Positions 39,491 to 50,616 of a stretch of 64,000 nucleotides of DNA are shown here, piece by piece. The position numbers and the translations under genes were made by a program. The notes beneath the pieces are model-generated. The model searched no databases and was not told where the DNA came from. It saw nothing but the letters and a program-made list of their open reading frames with translations. Position 1 is the first letter of the stretch, and every line of letters starts with the position of its first letter. The stretch is taken from the NCBI GenBank assembly GCA_011605865.1, contig JAAOZI010000031.1, positions 1 to 64,000 on the forward strand, in the 5' to 3' direction. The stretch comes from Archaeoglobales archaeon (GTDB lineage Archaea > Halobacteriota > Archaeoglobi > Archaeoglobales > Archaeoglobaceae).

Positions 39491-40533
39491 TCCTCCACCC
39501 TGAAGTAATCTCCCACACTCTCGATGGATTTCGTTACCAATTTAACGGCCCAGTTGACGTCGTTCAGATCCACGATTTCTACAGGGCTGTGGATGTATCT
39601 TGCCGGAATGCTTATAACGCCCGAAGGAATTCCCTCCTTTGTCAAACTTATAGCCGTGGCATCAGTAGTACCACCTTCTGCAACTTCCAGCTGGTATTGT
39701 ATCCCATTTTTTTCTGCTGTCTCCTTCAGCCATGTCAGTACCCTTTGTGAGACTATTAAACCTCTGCCAGATGCGTCTACGATGGTTATTACAGGTCCTT
39801 TTCCGAGAGCAACATCCATATGAACTGCTTCGCTTCCAGGAAAATCCGTGGCGGGACATGAATCGACCGCAATCGCAACATTTGGTTCCAATTTGTACGC
39901 TGAAACCTTAGCACCTTTCAATCCAACTTCTTCTTGAGAAGTTGCAACTAGATGGACAGTTGCTGAATTCTTACAGTTCTTGAAGCTCTCTATAGCAACT
40001 GCCAATCCCACACGATTATCGAAGGCTTTTCCGGATATTCTATCGTTTGCAAGCACGATGACTTCCCTGTCTATCGCAATTGGAGTTCCAACGTTTATTC
40101 CAAGGTTCAAAACCTCCTCCCTGTTTCTGGCCCCAACATCTATGAACATGTCGCTGATTTCGATGGCTTTCTTTCTTTCTTCCTCCTTCATGACATGCGG
40201 CGGTTTGCAGCCTATTACACCGTAGATTTTCTTTTTCCCATAAAGGACAACTCTCTGGGCTAAAGCAATTTGCGAGAACCAGCCACCAATGGGTGCAAAT
40301 CTTATGAAACCTTTTTCATCTATTTTTTTAACCACAAATCCGATCTCATCCATGTGGGCAGATACCATTAGGCTCAAATCCTTTCCGTTTTTGGTTGCTA
40401 TGAGATTTCCGAAATTGTCAATCTTTATTTCGTCCGCAAAGTCTTCAATTTCCGCTTTTATAACTTCTCTTATCTCGTCTTCAAATCCGCTGACCCCATG
40501 AGCATTACTGAGCTTTTTTATCAATTCTATCAT
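39487..40533 (-). CDS. M42 family metallopeptidase (endoglucanase/TET-like)
   Basis: MVSAHMDEIGFVVKKI; SGKAFDNRVGLAV; ATSQEEVGLKGA. Confidence 0.92.
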   Translation of the reverse strand: MIELIKKLSNAHGVSGFEDEIREVIKAEIEDFADEIKIDNFGNLIATKNGKDLSLMVSAHMDEIGFVVKKIDEKGFIRFAPIGGWFSQIALAQRVVLYGKKKIYGVIGCKPPHVMKEEERKKAIEISDMFIDVGARNREEVLNLGINVGTPIAIDREVIVLANDRISGKAFDNRVGLAVAIESFKNCKNSATVHLVATSQEEVGLKGAKVSAYKLEPNVAIAVDSCPATDFPGSEAVHMDVALGKGPVITIVDASGRGLIVSQRVLTWLKETAEKNGIQYQLEVAEGGTTDATAISLTKEGIPSGVISIPARYIHSPVEIVDLNDVNWAVKLVTKSIESVGDYFRVEE

Positions 40534-41072
40534 AGTCCCACCTCGTTTTCTATGCTATGTCTTCTTGCTAGTTTGTCTTCACTGATATTCTTTTTTTCCA
40601 TTATCTCAGCCACAATGCCATCTAAAAAGATTAACGCCGTTATCTCAAAAAGCGTTCCAAGGGGTGCAAATTTCGATATTTCTTTGCCAAACTTGCTTTT
40701 CAGCACTATTGTCAAATCTGCGATCTTTGCAATGCTCGAATCCGCTTTAGAAGTCACAGCAACTACCTTTGCCCCTATTTCTTTTGTCTTCTTTGCAAAG
40801 GCAACTATTATCGGCGTCTCACCGCTACCAGATACTGCAATTAAAAGATCTCCAAGTTCAATTCTTGGTGTTATGGTTTCTCCGATAACATAGGCTTCAT
40901 ATCCAAGGTGCATCAGACGCATCGCAAAGGCCCTAGCAACAAGCCCACTTCGTCCGATTCCTGAACAGAATATCCTTTTAGATCCCTCTATAGCATCGAT
41001 GAACTTTTCAACTTTTTTTTGATCGTAAAGATCCTTCAGACTTTCACTTATTACGGCAAATAACTTTTGCAT
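40530..41072 (-). CDS. 6-phospho-3-hexuloisomerase
   Basis: SIS domain [46 protein letters not shown]. Confidence 0.9.
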   Translation of the reverse strand: MQKLFAVISESLKDLYDQKKVEKFIDAIEGSKRIFCSGIGRSGLVARAFAMRLMHLGYEAYVIGETITPRIELGDLLIAVSGSGETPIIVAFAKKTKEIGAKVVAVTSKADSSIAKIADLTIVLKSKFGKEISKFAPLGTLFEITALIFLDGIVAEIMEKKNISEDKLARRHSIENEVGL

Positions 41073-41118
41073 GAAACGAGAAATCAAAAAGTTTTATAAG
41101 TGTATTTCTTCTTATTTT

Positions 41119-42132
41119 ATGGATCCTACTATAATTTTTGCGCTCATCGTATCTTTTTATGTAGCATGGAACATAGGTGCAAATGATGCAGCAAATTCAA
41201 TAGCAACATCATACGGTAGCAGGGCGCTTACTTTGAGGCAATTAGTAATTCTCTGCGCAATACTGGAATTCCTCGGAGCATCTCTTTTTGGCAAAAACGT
41301 CGTAAAAACGATAGCGAAGGGGATCGTACCTATCGAAATTCTTGAACCACACCTCGTTGTATATGGAATGATTGCAGCTTTGCTTTCTGCCGGTGTTTGG
41401 ATAACAATTGCAACCTACATGCATTTGCCCATCTCCACAACCCATTCAATAGTTGGCGCGGTTCTCGGCTTTGGCATTGCGGCAGCATCACAGGGGCATT
41501 TGAAGGTTGAGATGATAAAATGGTCAGAAATATTTGGAATAATGCTAAGCTGGATTATTTCACCTATAGTGGGTGCAATTTTAGCTTTTTCTGTATTTTT
41601 ACTTATAAGGTATATTCTTTTCTCAAAATTTGGATCAAAGAAGGTCGAAGGCGTTTTCAGATATCTCCAAGTTTTTACAGCTTGCTATGTTGCCTTTGCA
41701 CACGGAAGCAATGATGTGGCGAATGCCGTAGCGCCTCTGGCGCCGATTTTCGGTTACAGTGCAGCTGGATACTATGAAATTCCGAGGGAAATTCTTATCT
41801 TTGGGGGAATCGGGATTGCAGTAGGTGTTGCCACGTGGGGTTATAGAGTGATAAAAATGGTGGGAGAAAGGATTACTGAGCTGACGTACACAAGAGGATT
41901 TTCAGCTGAGTTTGCGACTGCTACAACTGTACTGTCAGCATCAGCTCTTGGCTTGCCGATATCAACAACCCACACTCTTGTTGGAAGCGTCATTGGCGTT
42001 GGATTGGCTGGAGGCTTGGCAAGCATTAATTTAAGAGTTGTCTATAAAATCATACTCAGCTGGTTTTTAACATTGCCGGTGGCGATGTTTTTATCCATCG
42101 GACTTTATTCCATTATGGTGGTCTTCCTATGA
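41119..42132 (+). CDS. pit: PiT family inorganic phosphate transporter
   Basis: [46 protein letters not shown]. Confidence 0.93.
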   Translation: MDPTIIFALIVSFYVAWNIGANDAANSIATSYGSRALTLRQLVILCAILEFLGASLFGKNVVKTIAKGIVPIEILEPHLVVYGMIAALLSAGVWITIATYMHLPISTTHSIVGAVLGFGIAAASQGHLKVEMIKWSEIFGIMLSWIISPIVGAILAFSVFLLIRYILFSKFGSKKVEGVFRYLQVFTACYVAFAHGSNDVANAVAPLAPIFGYSAAGYYEIPREILIFGGIGIAVGVATWGYRVIKMVGERITELTYTRGFSAEFATATTVLSASALGLPISTTHTLVGSVIGVGLAGGLASINLRVVYKIILSWFLTLPVAMFLSIGLYSIMVVFL

Positions 42133-42809
42133 AGTTCTTTAGGTCTGTCACTGAAGTCTTCGGATACTCACCGTTCAAACCACTAGTGCAGCATGCGATA
42201 CTTTGCGGAAGAGCTCTCGGTTTGCTTCAAAAACAGTTCGAAGCTTATAGGAGGTGCGATTTTTCATCTGTTGAGAGGCTTAGAGATGAAATCGATGAAC
42301 TTGAAAGCGAGGCGGATAATATAAAAGAAGAAATAAGGATGAAACTGAGTAGATCGCTAATTCTCCCCGTAGATAGACACGATTTGCTCGAATTTCTAAA
42401 GGTTCAAGATGAAATAATAAACAACTGTGAGCACGTTGGACACATGCTTACTTTCAGGAAAATGAAAATTAAAGATAAGATTATGTTCGAATTCGATGTC
42501 CTCCTTGCAAAGATAATGGAATGCATAAATGAGTACGAGGAGATGATAGCCCATTTTAGTAGTCTACTGGAATCCTCATTTGATAAGAAAGAGATAGAAA
42601 GGGCAATGGAGCACGTTAAAACAATTGAAAAAATTGAGCACGAATGCGATGAGATTCAAATTGGGCTTCACACTATTCTATTTAACTCTGAAGATCTTCA
42701 TCCATTGGACGTTCATCTGATGGAGGAGTGGGTAGTTCATTTGGGATACATTGCAAACTCAGCGGCAAGAGCTGCAGACAGGTTCAGGATAATGATATTG
42801 GGCAGGTAG
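42129..42809 (+). CDS. DUF47/PhoU-like phosphate transport regulator
   Basis: [43 protein letters not shown]; downstream of pit. Confidence 0.9.
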   Translation: MKFFRSVTEVFGYSPFKPLVQHAILCGRALGLLQKQFEAYRRCDFSSVERLRDEIDELESEADNIKEEIRMKLSRSLILPVDRHDLLEFLKVQDEIINNCEHVGHMLTFRKMKIKDKIMFEFDVLLAKIMECINEYEEMIAHFSSLLESSFDKKEIERAMEHVKTIEKIEHECDEIQIGLHTILFNSEDLHPLDVHLMEEWVVHLGYIANSAARAADRFRIMILGR

Positions 42810-43165
42810 TTCTGGGAGACGTTGATTACTTTTTCTTCGCTCCTTTCCTTTAGCACCCTCCTCAGTATTTCTCCCACAGCGGATTTCGGAAGCTCATCCC
42901 TGAACTCTATTATCCTCGGCACCTTGTAAGCTGCGAGCCTTTCGCGGCAGAACTTAACTATCTCCTCAGCCGTAACCTTCCCCCTGTATTCGGGCTTTAG
43001 CACTATGAAGGCTTTCACGGTTTCTTCCCTGGAGGGATCGGGAACGCCTATAACAGCAGCCTCAAGCACAGCTGGATGCTCGTAGAGAACCTCTCCAACC
43101 TTGCTTTCCATCTTCCAGTAACTCTTCAGCTTCTCCTCAGTTTTGCTGTTAACTGAAAGTTCCAA
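42800..43165 (-). pseudogene. 3' fragment of AMP-forming acyl-CoA synthetase fused to a TnpB N-terminal remnant
   Basis: [78 protein letters not shown] is the acyl-CoA synthetase C-terminal domain only; the N-terminus is replaced by IS sequence. Confidence 0.88.
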
Positions 43166-43230
43166 CGCTAGTCCATCCTGTTTTTTGTCCCGGAGGGCAT
43201 AAGAGGCTTTCAGTTGTAACTTCTGAAAGG
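43125..43230 (-). repeat. TnpB N-terminal coding remnant (copy R6)
   Basis: Minus strand [33 protein letters not shown], alignable at DNA level with R2 around 3890-3975. Confidence 0.65.
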
Positions 43231-43508
43231 TCTCGAAATTTGCAGAAATCGATGCGTTTGCGTTTTCGGTTTTGTTAAATTCTAAAGTCGCGTAAGCGTT
43301 TGGGTCTTTCTAAAACAATTTTGCCACGCATTCTCTTTCAATTTCCTTTTTCCAGTAGTTGGCCGATAATGTTTGCGAGATCTGAATCGGATATTTCATG
43401 AAAAAATATGAGTCGATGATCTAATAGAAATTAAAAAAGATTGGAATTGTGGAATATATAGCTTGCAGTTAGGATAACAGTTATATTCCCATAAAGTTCT
43501 CAAAAAAC

Positions 43509-43682
43509 ATGAGAAGATCCTTGCTTGATATACTTGCATGTCCAAAGTGCAAGTCCGATCTTGAGCTGGAAGTTTTTCAGGAGGAAAATGAGGAAATAAT
43601 ATCTGGTAGGCTAATTTGCAAATCATGCAAGGCTGCTTATCCGATAGAAGAGGGAATTCCAAATTTCTTACCGGAGTTATGA
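43509..43682 (+). CDS. Trm112 family Zn-ribbon methyltransferase activator
   Basis: [57 protein letters not shown]; 57 aa, not in the ORF track; ATGA overlap with pyrG. Confidence 0.9.
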   Translation: MRRSLLDILACPKCKSDLELEVFQEENEEIISGRLICKSCKAAYPIEEGIPNFLPEL

Positions 43683-45271
43683 AGTTTATAGTTGTTACGG
43701 GAGGAGTGATGAGTGGACTGGGAAAAGGAATAACGGCAGCCTCCATAGGTAGGCTTTTAATTGACCAAGGCTACAAAGTCGTTCCAATTAAAATAGATCC
43801 GTATATAAACATCGATGCAGGAACGATGAATCCGTTCCAGCATGGCGAAGTTTTCGTTCTTAAAGATGGAACCGAAGTTGATCTCGATCTCGGGCATTAT
43901 GAGAGGTTCATGGGAGTGGAGCTGACTGGAGAGCATAACATAACAACTGGGAAAATATACAAGAGAGTGATTGAGAAGGAAAGGAAAGGGGAATATCTTG
44001 GACAAACTGTGCAGATAATTCCGCATGTTACGGACGAAATAAAGTCTTGGATAAGAGAGGTTGCTAGAAAAAACAACGCTGAGATCTGTCTTATAGAGAT
44101 TGGCGGGACTGTTGGGGACATAGAAAGCATGCCGTTTCTCGAAGCTATAAGGCAAATGAGAATGGAGGAAAAAGAGGAGGACTTCTTGTTAGTTCATGTT
44201 ACATTAGTTCCATTGGATGCTGGAGGGGAGCAGAAAACCAAGCCGACTCAGCACAGTGTGAAGGAATTGCGAGAGCTCGGGCTTTATCCCGATGTGATTG
44301 TGGGCAGATGCAAGGAAAAACTTAAGGATTCAACGAAGAGGAAAATAGCCCTTTTTTGCGATGTGGAAGTGGATGCTGTAATAAGCAATGAGGACTGTGA
44401 TATATATGAAGTCCCAATTAAATTCAAAGAGGAAAAGCTTGACCAGGTCATTCTAGAAAAACTGAAGCTTGAAAAGAGGAGGGAAAGCGACGAATGGGAG
44501 AAGTTGGTAAAAAGAATGAGAGAGCTAAAGGAAGAAGTGGACATTGCAATTGTTGGAAAGTATGTAGACGTCAAGGATGCCTATTTGAGCATTAGAGAAG
44601 CTCTGAAACACGCGGGGATAAGCGTGGGTTGTAGGGTGAACTGCATCTGGATCGATGCTGAAAGGCTTGAAAGAGAGAGTGTTCCCTTGGATTATGATGG
44701 CATTTTAATACCCGGTGGATTTGGAAAAAGGGGAGCAGAAGGAAAAATTAGGGCCATTAAATACGCCAGGGAGAGAAATATTCCATTCCTTGGAATTTGT
44801 TTTGGATTTCAGCTTGCGGTGGTGGAATTTGCAAGGAATGTTTGCAAATTAAATGCTAGCAGTGCTGAGATAGATCAAAGCGAGCATTGTGTCATCGATT
44901 TACTACCGGAGCAGAAAAAAATTAGCGAACTCGGCGGAACAATGAGGTTGGGTGAGATTGAAGTTACTATAAAGCCAGGAACCATCCTTCATGAACTCTA
45001 CGGAAAGGAAAAAGTTTACGAAAGACATAGGCATAGATTTGAAGTTAATCCAGAATACGTCCCGCTCTTCGAAAAAATGGGACTTGTTTTTAGCGCATTC
45101 TCTGATAATGGTAAGAGAATGGAGGCCTTGGAAATTTCCAAACACAGGTTTTTCATCGGAACACAATTCCATCCTGAATTCAAGTCGAGACCTCTTTCGC
45201 CATCCCCTCCATTTGTTGGATTCGTGAGAAGTGCTCTGCTATTTAGAAAGGAAAGGGTAAACCTTTGCTGA
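43679..45271 (+). CDS. pyrG: CTP synthase
   Basis: [42 protein letters not shown]-like; [17 protein letters not shown] glutaminase. Confidence 0.97.
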   Translation: MKFIVVTGGVMSGLGKGITAASIGRLLIDQGYKVVPIKIDPYINIDAGTMNPFQHGEVFVLKDGTEVDLDLGHYERFMGVELTGEHNITTGKIYKRVIEKERKGEYLGQTVQIIPHVTDEIKSWIREVARKNNAEICLIEIGGTVGDIESMPFLEAIRQMRMEEKEEDFLLVHVTLVPLDAGGEQKTKPTQHSVKELRELGLYPDVIVGRCKEKLKDSTKRKIALFCDVEVDAVISNEDCDIYEVPIKFKEEKLDQVILEKLKLEKRRESDEWEKLVKRMRELKEEVDIAIVGKYVDVKDAYLSIREALKHAGISVGCRVNCIWIDAERLERESVPLDYDGILIPGGFGKRGAEGKIRAIKYARERNIPFLGICFGFQLAVVEFARNVCKLNASSAEIDQSEHCVIDLLPEQKKISELGGTMRLGEIEVTIKPGTILHELYGKEKVYERHRHRFEVNPEYVPLFEKMGLVFSAFSDNGKRMEALEISKHRFFIGTQFHPEFKSRPLSPSPPFVGFVRSALLFRKERVNLC

Positions 45272-45346
45272 ATAGCGAGAATTTGGTAATACTAAAAAAC
45301 GAAAAGTTAATATGTTCTATATGAGATTTTCTGTGGGTGATACTAT

Positions 45347-46408
45347 ATGGTCTTCGAGGTCAAACCCGTTGGTATAGTAAGATTCCCTTATAAGAGAGAT
45401 GGCGAAGCCCCGCATCAGGGAAGGTTTTCGGAGGAGATTTCAGAGATAGAAATCTTTCCGGAATTCGAACAAGGTCTTAAAGACATTGAAACCTGTACGC
45501 ATTTAATCGTTCTATATTGGTTTGACAGAGCAAGGAGAGACAAGCTCATAGCAATTCCTCCCCACGACAGGCCGAATCGACCAAACCCCATAGGTTTTTC
45601 CGTTGTTAAGCTGCTTAAAAGAGAGGGGAGAGTATTGAGAGTTAAATGGCTTGACGCGTTAGATGGAACTCCTGTTTTGGATATCAAGCCGTACTCTTCA
45701 CAGATAGACAGCATCGAAGATGCAAAAATAGGCTGGTTTGGGGAGAATAAGATGAGGAATCTTCTGATGAAGGCAAAGGAATTCCACGGGCATATCTGTC
45801 CCTTTTTAGCACTCGGGGTTAGAATTTCAATTTTGGCAATGGAAGAGCTCGGGATTAAAAAGGAAGAGTTTGCAAGTGTGACTGAAGACTTGCTTGCAAT
45901 TGTGGAATGCAATAACTGCCTTACCGATGGTGTCCAAGTTGCTACCGGTTGTACTCTGGGAAACAATAGTCTTTTGTATCTTGACCTAGGAAAAAACGCT
46001 CTCACACTTGTTAGAAGGAAGGACTGGAAAGGTGTTAGAATTTATGTCGATGCTGAAAGTTTGAGGCAAAAGTATTTCGACAAGGAAGCTCTGGAACTCT
46101 TTAATAAAGTTATAGTAGAAAGACGGGGGGGCGAGGAAGATATAAGGAAATTGTCCGCATTGTGGGAAAATATAGGATGGAAAATGCTTGAATTGCCAAA
46201 AGAAGAGTTTAAAATAGATTTTGTTGAAATAGAACCGATTGAGAGGGCTCCAATTTTCGAAAACAGGAAGTGTAGTAGATGCGGCGAAATTGCAATGGTA
46301 ACTAGAATCAAAGATGGCCTGTGCCTAAAATGCGCGGGTAGTTATTATGCTGTTGTTGGCAGGGGAATTGTTAAGTTTGAGAACGGGAAGTTTTTTGAGG
46401 TGATTTGA
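45347..46408 (+). CDS. Fusion: TsaA/TrmO-like domain + FmdE-like domain with C-terminal Zn ribbon
   Basis: N-terminal PVGIVRFPYKRDGEAPHQGRFSE...HDRPNRPNPIG (TsaA/TrmO); C-terminal FHGHICPFLALGVRISILAMEELG...CNNCLTDGVQVATGCTLGN (FmdE) and CSRCGEIAMVTRIKDGLCLKC. Confidence 0.88.
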   Translation: MVFEVKPVGIVRFPYKRDGEAPHQGRFSEEISEIEIFPEFEQGLKDIETCTHLIVLYWFDRARRDKLIAIPPHDRPNRPNPIGFSVVKLLKREGRVLRVKWLDALDGTPVLDIKPYSSQIDSIEDAKIGWFGENKMRNLLMKAKEFHGHICPFLALGVRISILAMEELGIKKEEFASVTEDLLAIVECNNCLTDGVQVATGCTLGNNSLLYLDLGKNALTLVRRKDWKGVRIYVDAESLRQKYFDKEALELFNKVIVERRGGEEDIRKLSALWENIGWKMLELPKEEFKIDFVEIEPIERAPIFENRKCSRCGEIAMVTRIKDGLCLKCAGSYYAVVGRGIVKFENGKFFEVI

Positions 46409-47505
46409 TGAAGAGAGTGTTTATCATTTTAGCTTTGCTTTTTATAGTCTTTTTTAGCGGCTGCGTTCAGCAAACACAAGTTCAAAGTGCTGAGAAGATC
46501 AAAGTCAAGGATCTTGCAGGAAGAACCGTAGATGCGCCAAAAAATGTTAGCAAGGTAGTTGCAATAGGTCCGGGTGCTCTTAGGCTTGTTGTCTATTTGC
46601 AAGCCGTTGATAAGGTTGTTGGCATTGAAGATGCTGAGAAAAGATGGGAAGTTTACACTCGTCCTTATAGGCTCGCGAATCCCATGTTGGCAGAGTTGCC
46701 TACAATAGGTGTTGGCGGTCCGGACGACCCAAAGCCAAATGTAGAAGAAATTCTGAAACTCAAACCTGATGTCATTTTTGCAGTTGTGAGCGCGCAGTAT
46801 GCCGAAAGTTTGCAAGAAAAGACCGGAATTCCCGTAATTGTTCTTGATTATGGCACTTTGGGCAACTTCAGAACTGCCCAGCTATTTGAATCCATAAGGT
46901 TAGTGGGAACAGTTCTTGGAAAAGAGAAGAGGGCTGAAGAGGTGATTTCTTACATACAGGAAGCGGTTAAAGACTTAGAAAACAGAACAAGAAATGCAGA
47001 GAAACCCTCAAAAGTTTACGTCGGAGCGCTTGGTTTTAAGGGACAGCACGGAATTACCTCTACCACCTGCAGATTTCCGCCGTTTGAAGTGAACAACATT
47101 TTTAGTGAGAACATAGCTTGCAAGGTTAACACAACGGCTAATATTTTCATCGACAAGGAGTTCTTGCTTAAGGAACAGCCCCAGATAATATTTCTCGATC
47201 TCGGAAATCTCTTCCTTGTAAGAGAAGATTACTCAAAAGATAGGAATTTCTATGAATCGCTAAATGCGTTTAAAGAAAGAAGAATCTATGGGATTTATTC
47301 GTTCAATTTCTACAACACCAACATAGAACAGGCTTTGGTTGACAGTTATTGGGTTGGAAAAGTGCTATATCCAGAAAAGTTCAAAGACATAGAGATTAAG
47401 GATAAAGCAAACGAAATATACAAGTTCTTTGTGGGAAAGCCGCTCTACGAAGAAATAGCCTCAAATTACGGAGAACTTGGAAAGATAGATGTCAGTAGCT
47501 GGTGA
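46405..47505 (+). CDS. ABC transporter substrate-binding lipoprotein (BtuF/FhuD/MolA-type)
   Basis: Lipobox FFSGCVQ; DLAGRTVDAPKNVSKVVAIGPGALRLVVYL. Confidence 0.9.
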   Translation: MMKRVFIILALLFIVFFSGCVQQTQVQSAEKIKVKDLAGRTVDAPKNVSKVVAIGPGALRLVVYLQAVDKVVGIEDAEKRWEVYTRPYRLANPMLAELPTIGVGGPDDPKPNVEEILKLKPDVIFAVVSAQYAESLQEKTGIPVIVLDYGTLGNFRTAQLFESIRLVGTVLGKEKRAEEVISYIQEAVKDLENRTRNAEKPSKVYVGALGFKGQHGITSTTCRFPPFEVNNIFSENIACKVNTTANIFIDKEFLLKEQPQIIFLDLGNLFLVREDYSKDRNFYESLNAFKERRIYGIYSFNFYNTNIEQALVDSYWVGKVLYPEKFKDIEIKDKANEIYKFFVGKPLYEEIASNYGELGKIDVSSW

Positions 47506-48532
47506 ATACAAAAAACTGATTTGGAGAAGGACCTTTTTTGGTATTTTTTCTCTCTTTTTACTTCTCATACTCTCTCTAGTTGCCTTAACCCTTGGTTCAT
47601 ACAACATATCGTTCCAAGATATTCTGGGGGAGATTGTAGATGGGAATCCCGTTCTTTGGAATGTTAGAATTCCGAGAATTCTGACGTCAATTTTTGTTGG
47701 TTCAAGTTTGGCTTTGAGTGGAGCTGTTATGCAATGTGTTTTAAGGAATCCACTAGCTTCACCATTTACTCTGGGAATTTCTCAAGGAGCGGCATTTGGG
47801 GCAGCGATTGCGATAGTTTTTTTCGGTGCTGGGCAAGTGCACAGAATTGGCGAGTCTTTGACAATTTTTAACCCATATCTTGTTCTAATATTTGCTTTTT
47901 TAGGTTCATTGATCAGCGCCATCGTTATACTGATTCTGGCAAAACTTAGGGATTTGTCTCCGGAGGCAATAATTCTTGCTGGAGTTGCAATGTCAGCTCT
48001 TTTCCAAGCTGCTGTGATGCTTATTCAGTACTTTGCAACTGACGTTCAAGTTGCATCCATAGTTTTTTGGACTTTCGGCGATGTCGGAAGAGCTAGATGG
48101 ATCGAAATTTACCTAATAGTAGCTTCATTTATAATTTGTTTTCTATACTTTTTATACCATAGATGGGACTACAACTCGCTTCTAGCTGGAGACGAAACAG
48201 CGATCTCTATGGGTGTAAACACCCAAAAAATTAGATTGGAGGGGATGATTGTATCTTCATTTCTGACTGCAGTTTGTATCTCTTTTACAGGGATAATAGG
48301 GTTTGTCGGCCTGATTGCTCCTCATGTTGTCAGGTTGCTCATAGGAGGAGATTATAGATTTCTAATTCCAAACTGCGCAGTTGTTGGGGCAGTCGTTTTG
48401 TTGATCTCAGATACGGTCGGCAGAATTGCTTTATCTCCGGTGATAATTCCCGTCGGTATAATAACGTCTATTCTCGGAGCACCGATGTTCATTTATTTAT
48501 TATTGAGAGGTGGTAAGGGTGTTAGAGGTTGA
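47489..48532 (+). CDS. FecCD/BtuC-type ABC permease
   Basis: RIPRILTSIFVGSSLALSGAVMQCVLRNPLASPFTLGISQGAAFGAA. Confidence 0.93.
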   Translation: MSVAGEYKKLIWRRTFFGIFSLFLLLILSLVALTLGSYNISFQDILGEIVDGNPVLWNVRIPRILTSIFVGSSLALSGAVMQCVLRNPLASPFTLGISQGAAFGAAIAIVFFGAGQVHRIGESLTIFNPYLVLIFAFLGSLISAIVILILAKLRDLSPEAIILAGVAMSALFQAAVMLIQYFATDVQVASIVFWTFGDVGRARWIEIYLIVASFIICFLYFLYHRWDYNSLLAGDETAISMGVNTQKIRLEGMIVSSFLTAVCISFTGIIGFVGLIAPHVVRLLIGGDYRFLIPNCAVVGAVVLLISDTVGRIALSPVIIPVGIITSILGAPMFIYLLLRGGKGVRG

Positions 48533-49268
48533 GGGCCTTTCCTTTTCTTATGGAAATAGGGAAGTTCTGCGCAAGATAGCATTTTCTGTAAAAGAAGGTG
48601 AAATGCTTTTTATCCTCGGTCCCAACGGCAGTGGAAAGACAACCTTGCTAAAATGTCTAAACAGAATCTTAAAACCAAAGGGTGCAATTTATGTAGATAA
48701 GGTGGATTTAGGAAAGATTTCCAGTTTTGAGATAGCTAAAAAATTTGGTTATGTCCCACAGAGGGGAGAAATTAGTTTCTTGACAGTATTCGATGCGGTT
48801 TTGCTTGGTAGAAGGCCGTACATAAAATGGGAAGCTAAAAAAGAAGATTTAATGATAGTGGAGGAAACTATAAGGATGCTCGGAATAGAGCATTTAGCAT
48901 TGAGAAAACTGAACGAATTGAGTGGTGGGGAATTGCAGTTAGTTCTTATTGCGAGGGCTTTCGCTCAGCGGCCCAAATATTTGCTTCTAGATGAGCCAAC
49001 AAATAATCTAGATATAAAGAACCAAGTTGAAGTTATGAGAATTATAAGGAAAGCTGTTAAGGAAAAGGGTATTTCTGCAATTGTGAGCATGCACGACGTA
49101 AACATTGCGCTGAGTTATGCAGATAAAATGATGCTGCTAAAAGATGGAAAAATTTTCGCATTTGGTGGAGTTGAAATATTGGATGGAAAGATGCTGAAAG
49201 AGGTTTTTGGGATAGAAGCTGAAATAGTTAGGTATAATGGAAGGATGCTTGTCGTTCCGGAAGTTTAA
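48510..49268 (+). CDS. FecE/BtuD-type ABC ATPase
   Basis: GPNGSGKTTLLKCLNRI; LSGGELQLVLIARAFAQ; LLLDEPTNNLD. Confidence 0.93.
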   Translation: MVRVLEVEGLSFSYGNREVLRKIAFSVKEGEMLFILGPNGSGKTTLLKCLNRILKPKGAIYVDKVDLGKISSFEIAKKFGYVPQRGEISFLTVFDAVLLGRRPYIKWEAKKEDLMIVEETIRMLGIEHLALRKLNELSGGELQLVLIARAFAQRPKYLLLDEPTNNLDIKNQVEVMRIIRKAVKEKGISAIVSMHDVNIALSYADKMMLLKDGKIFAFGGVEILDGKMLKEVFGIEAEIVRYNGRMLVVPEV

Positions 49269-49293
49269 AGAATTTTGACCAGGCATTTTTTCT

Positions 49294-49869
49294 ATGATTT
49301 ACTTAGGTGGAGAGGCTGAAGTGGTAATTGGGGAAGTCGTAGTAAAGAAGAGACGACCAAAAAGATACAGGATAAGGGAGATAGACGAAATTCTAAGGCT
49401 TAGAAGAACAAGAACTGAAGCAAAGCTGATCTCCCTCGCAAGGAGAATTGGAGTACCTACTCCAATAGTTCTGGATGTTGAGGGGGATACGATTGTCATG
49501 GAGAGAATTTATGGAACACCTGTAAAGGATTGCATGAGCGAGGAAATAAGCAGAGAAATTGGAAGACTGGTTGCAAAACTCCACAATGCAAACATCGTTC
49601 ATGGGGATATAACGCCTATGAATATGATTTTAAGTGAAGGAAAAATATACTTTGTCGATTTTGGACTGGCTTTTGTAGATAATCGGGTTGAGGCTAAGGG
49701 TGTAGATGTGCATGTTTACTTCGAATCGCTAAAAGCTGGTTTTGAAAACTGGGAAAGCTTGAAGAAGGCTTTTGTCGAAGGATACCTTGAGCTTGGGAAA
49801 GAAGAGGTTATTAAAAGAGCTGAGGAGATTGAAGAAAGAGGCAGATATGTTGAGAGAAGGCTAAAGTGA
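49294..49869 (+). CDS. bud32: KEOPS kinase Bud32 (standalone)
   Basis: GGEAEVVIGEVVVKKRRPKRYR; HGDITPMNMIL; FVDFGLAF. Confidence 0.93.
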   Translation: MIYLGGEAEVVIGEVVVKKRRPKRYRIREIDEILRLRRTRTEAKLISLARRIGVPTPIVLDVEGDTIVMERIYGTPVKDCMSEEISREIGRLVAKLHNANIVHGDITPMNMILSEGKIYFVDFGLAFVDNRVEAKGVDVHVYFESLKAGFENWESLKKAFVEGYLELGKEEVIKRAEEIEERGRYVERRLK

Positions 49870-50616
49870 CTTTTTTACGGTTTCAAGGTACTCTATTATT
49901 CCATTTACAGCTTCTCTGAGGACTTCTTTGTTGTCGTATTCTTCTAGGATTTTCTTCAGTTCTTCTTTGCTAGTATTTTTCATCTCTCTTGCGATCTCCA
50001 CCATTTTCGGAACGGCTCTTATAACGTTGTCGACTATTGTAATGTCGGCCATTCTCGCTGTCCTTGAAAGTGGGTTCAAATCAATTGCAATGACTTTCTT
50101 GCGGTGTTTTTTGAGTATCTCGCATCTGTCTCCATCCTCGAGTGGGACAAGTACTACGTCTGCAATCAGGATTCCTTTACTATCTACTATCCTTCTGGCC
50201 GAGCTGAGACCTTTAAGCTCTGCATCGCATGCGTGGAGAGCATTTATTCCAAAACTGGATAAGTATTCTGCAATTTTTTTAACCCTTTCTTTGCTAAAAT
50301 GGAAAACGTTAATTTCTACCTTTGCGTTTACTTCTTCGGCTAATTCTTTTATCTCTTTCGGTACAAGAACTGCCACATTTCCGTTAACGCTGATTACTGG
50401 ATGCTTTGCAAGTAAGAGTGCAGCTACAGCTGCTTTTTCAGCTTTTAAGGCGAATTCCCTTGTTTTTTCACCCAAAATATAATCAAATGCCTCACCCCTA
50501 CCGTGGGCTATAAGGCCTTGTAATGCAGTTACCCCTAGCTTTACACCTTCTACAAGCTTTTCCCTAGTAACCAGCGATTCATATCTTGGATGGTCCTTCG
50601 GTATCATTCCTATCAC
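49861..50616 (-). CDS. 4-phosphopantoate-beta-alanine ligase (phosphopantothenate synthetase)
   Basis: [48 protein letters not shown]. Confidence 0.92.
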   Translation of the reverse strand: MIGMIPKDHPRYESLVTREKLVEGVKLGVTALQGLIAHGRGEAFDYILGEKTREFALKAEKAAVAALLLAKHPVISVNGNVAVLVPKEIKELAEEVNAKVEINVFHFSKERVKKIAEYLSSFGINALHACDAELKGLSSARRIVDSKGILIADVVLVPLEDGDRCEILKKHRKKVIAIDLNPLSRTARMADITIVDNVIRAVPKMVEIAREMKNTSKEELKKILEEYDNKEVLREAVNGIIEYLETVKKSL

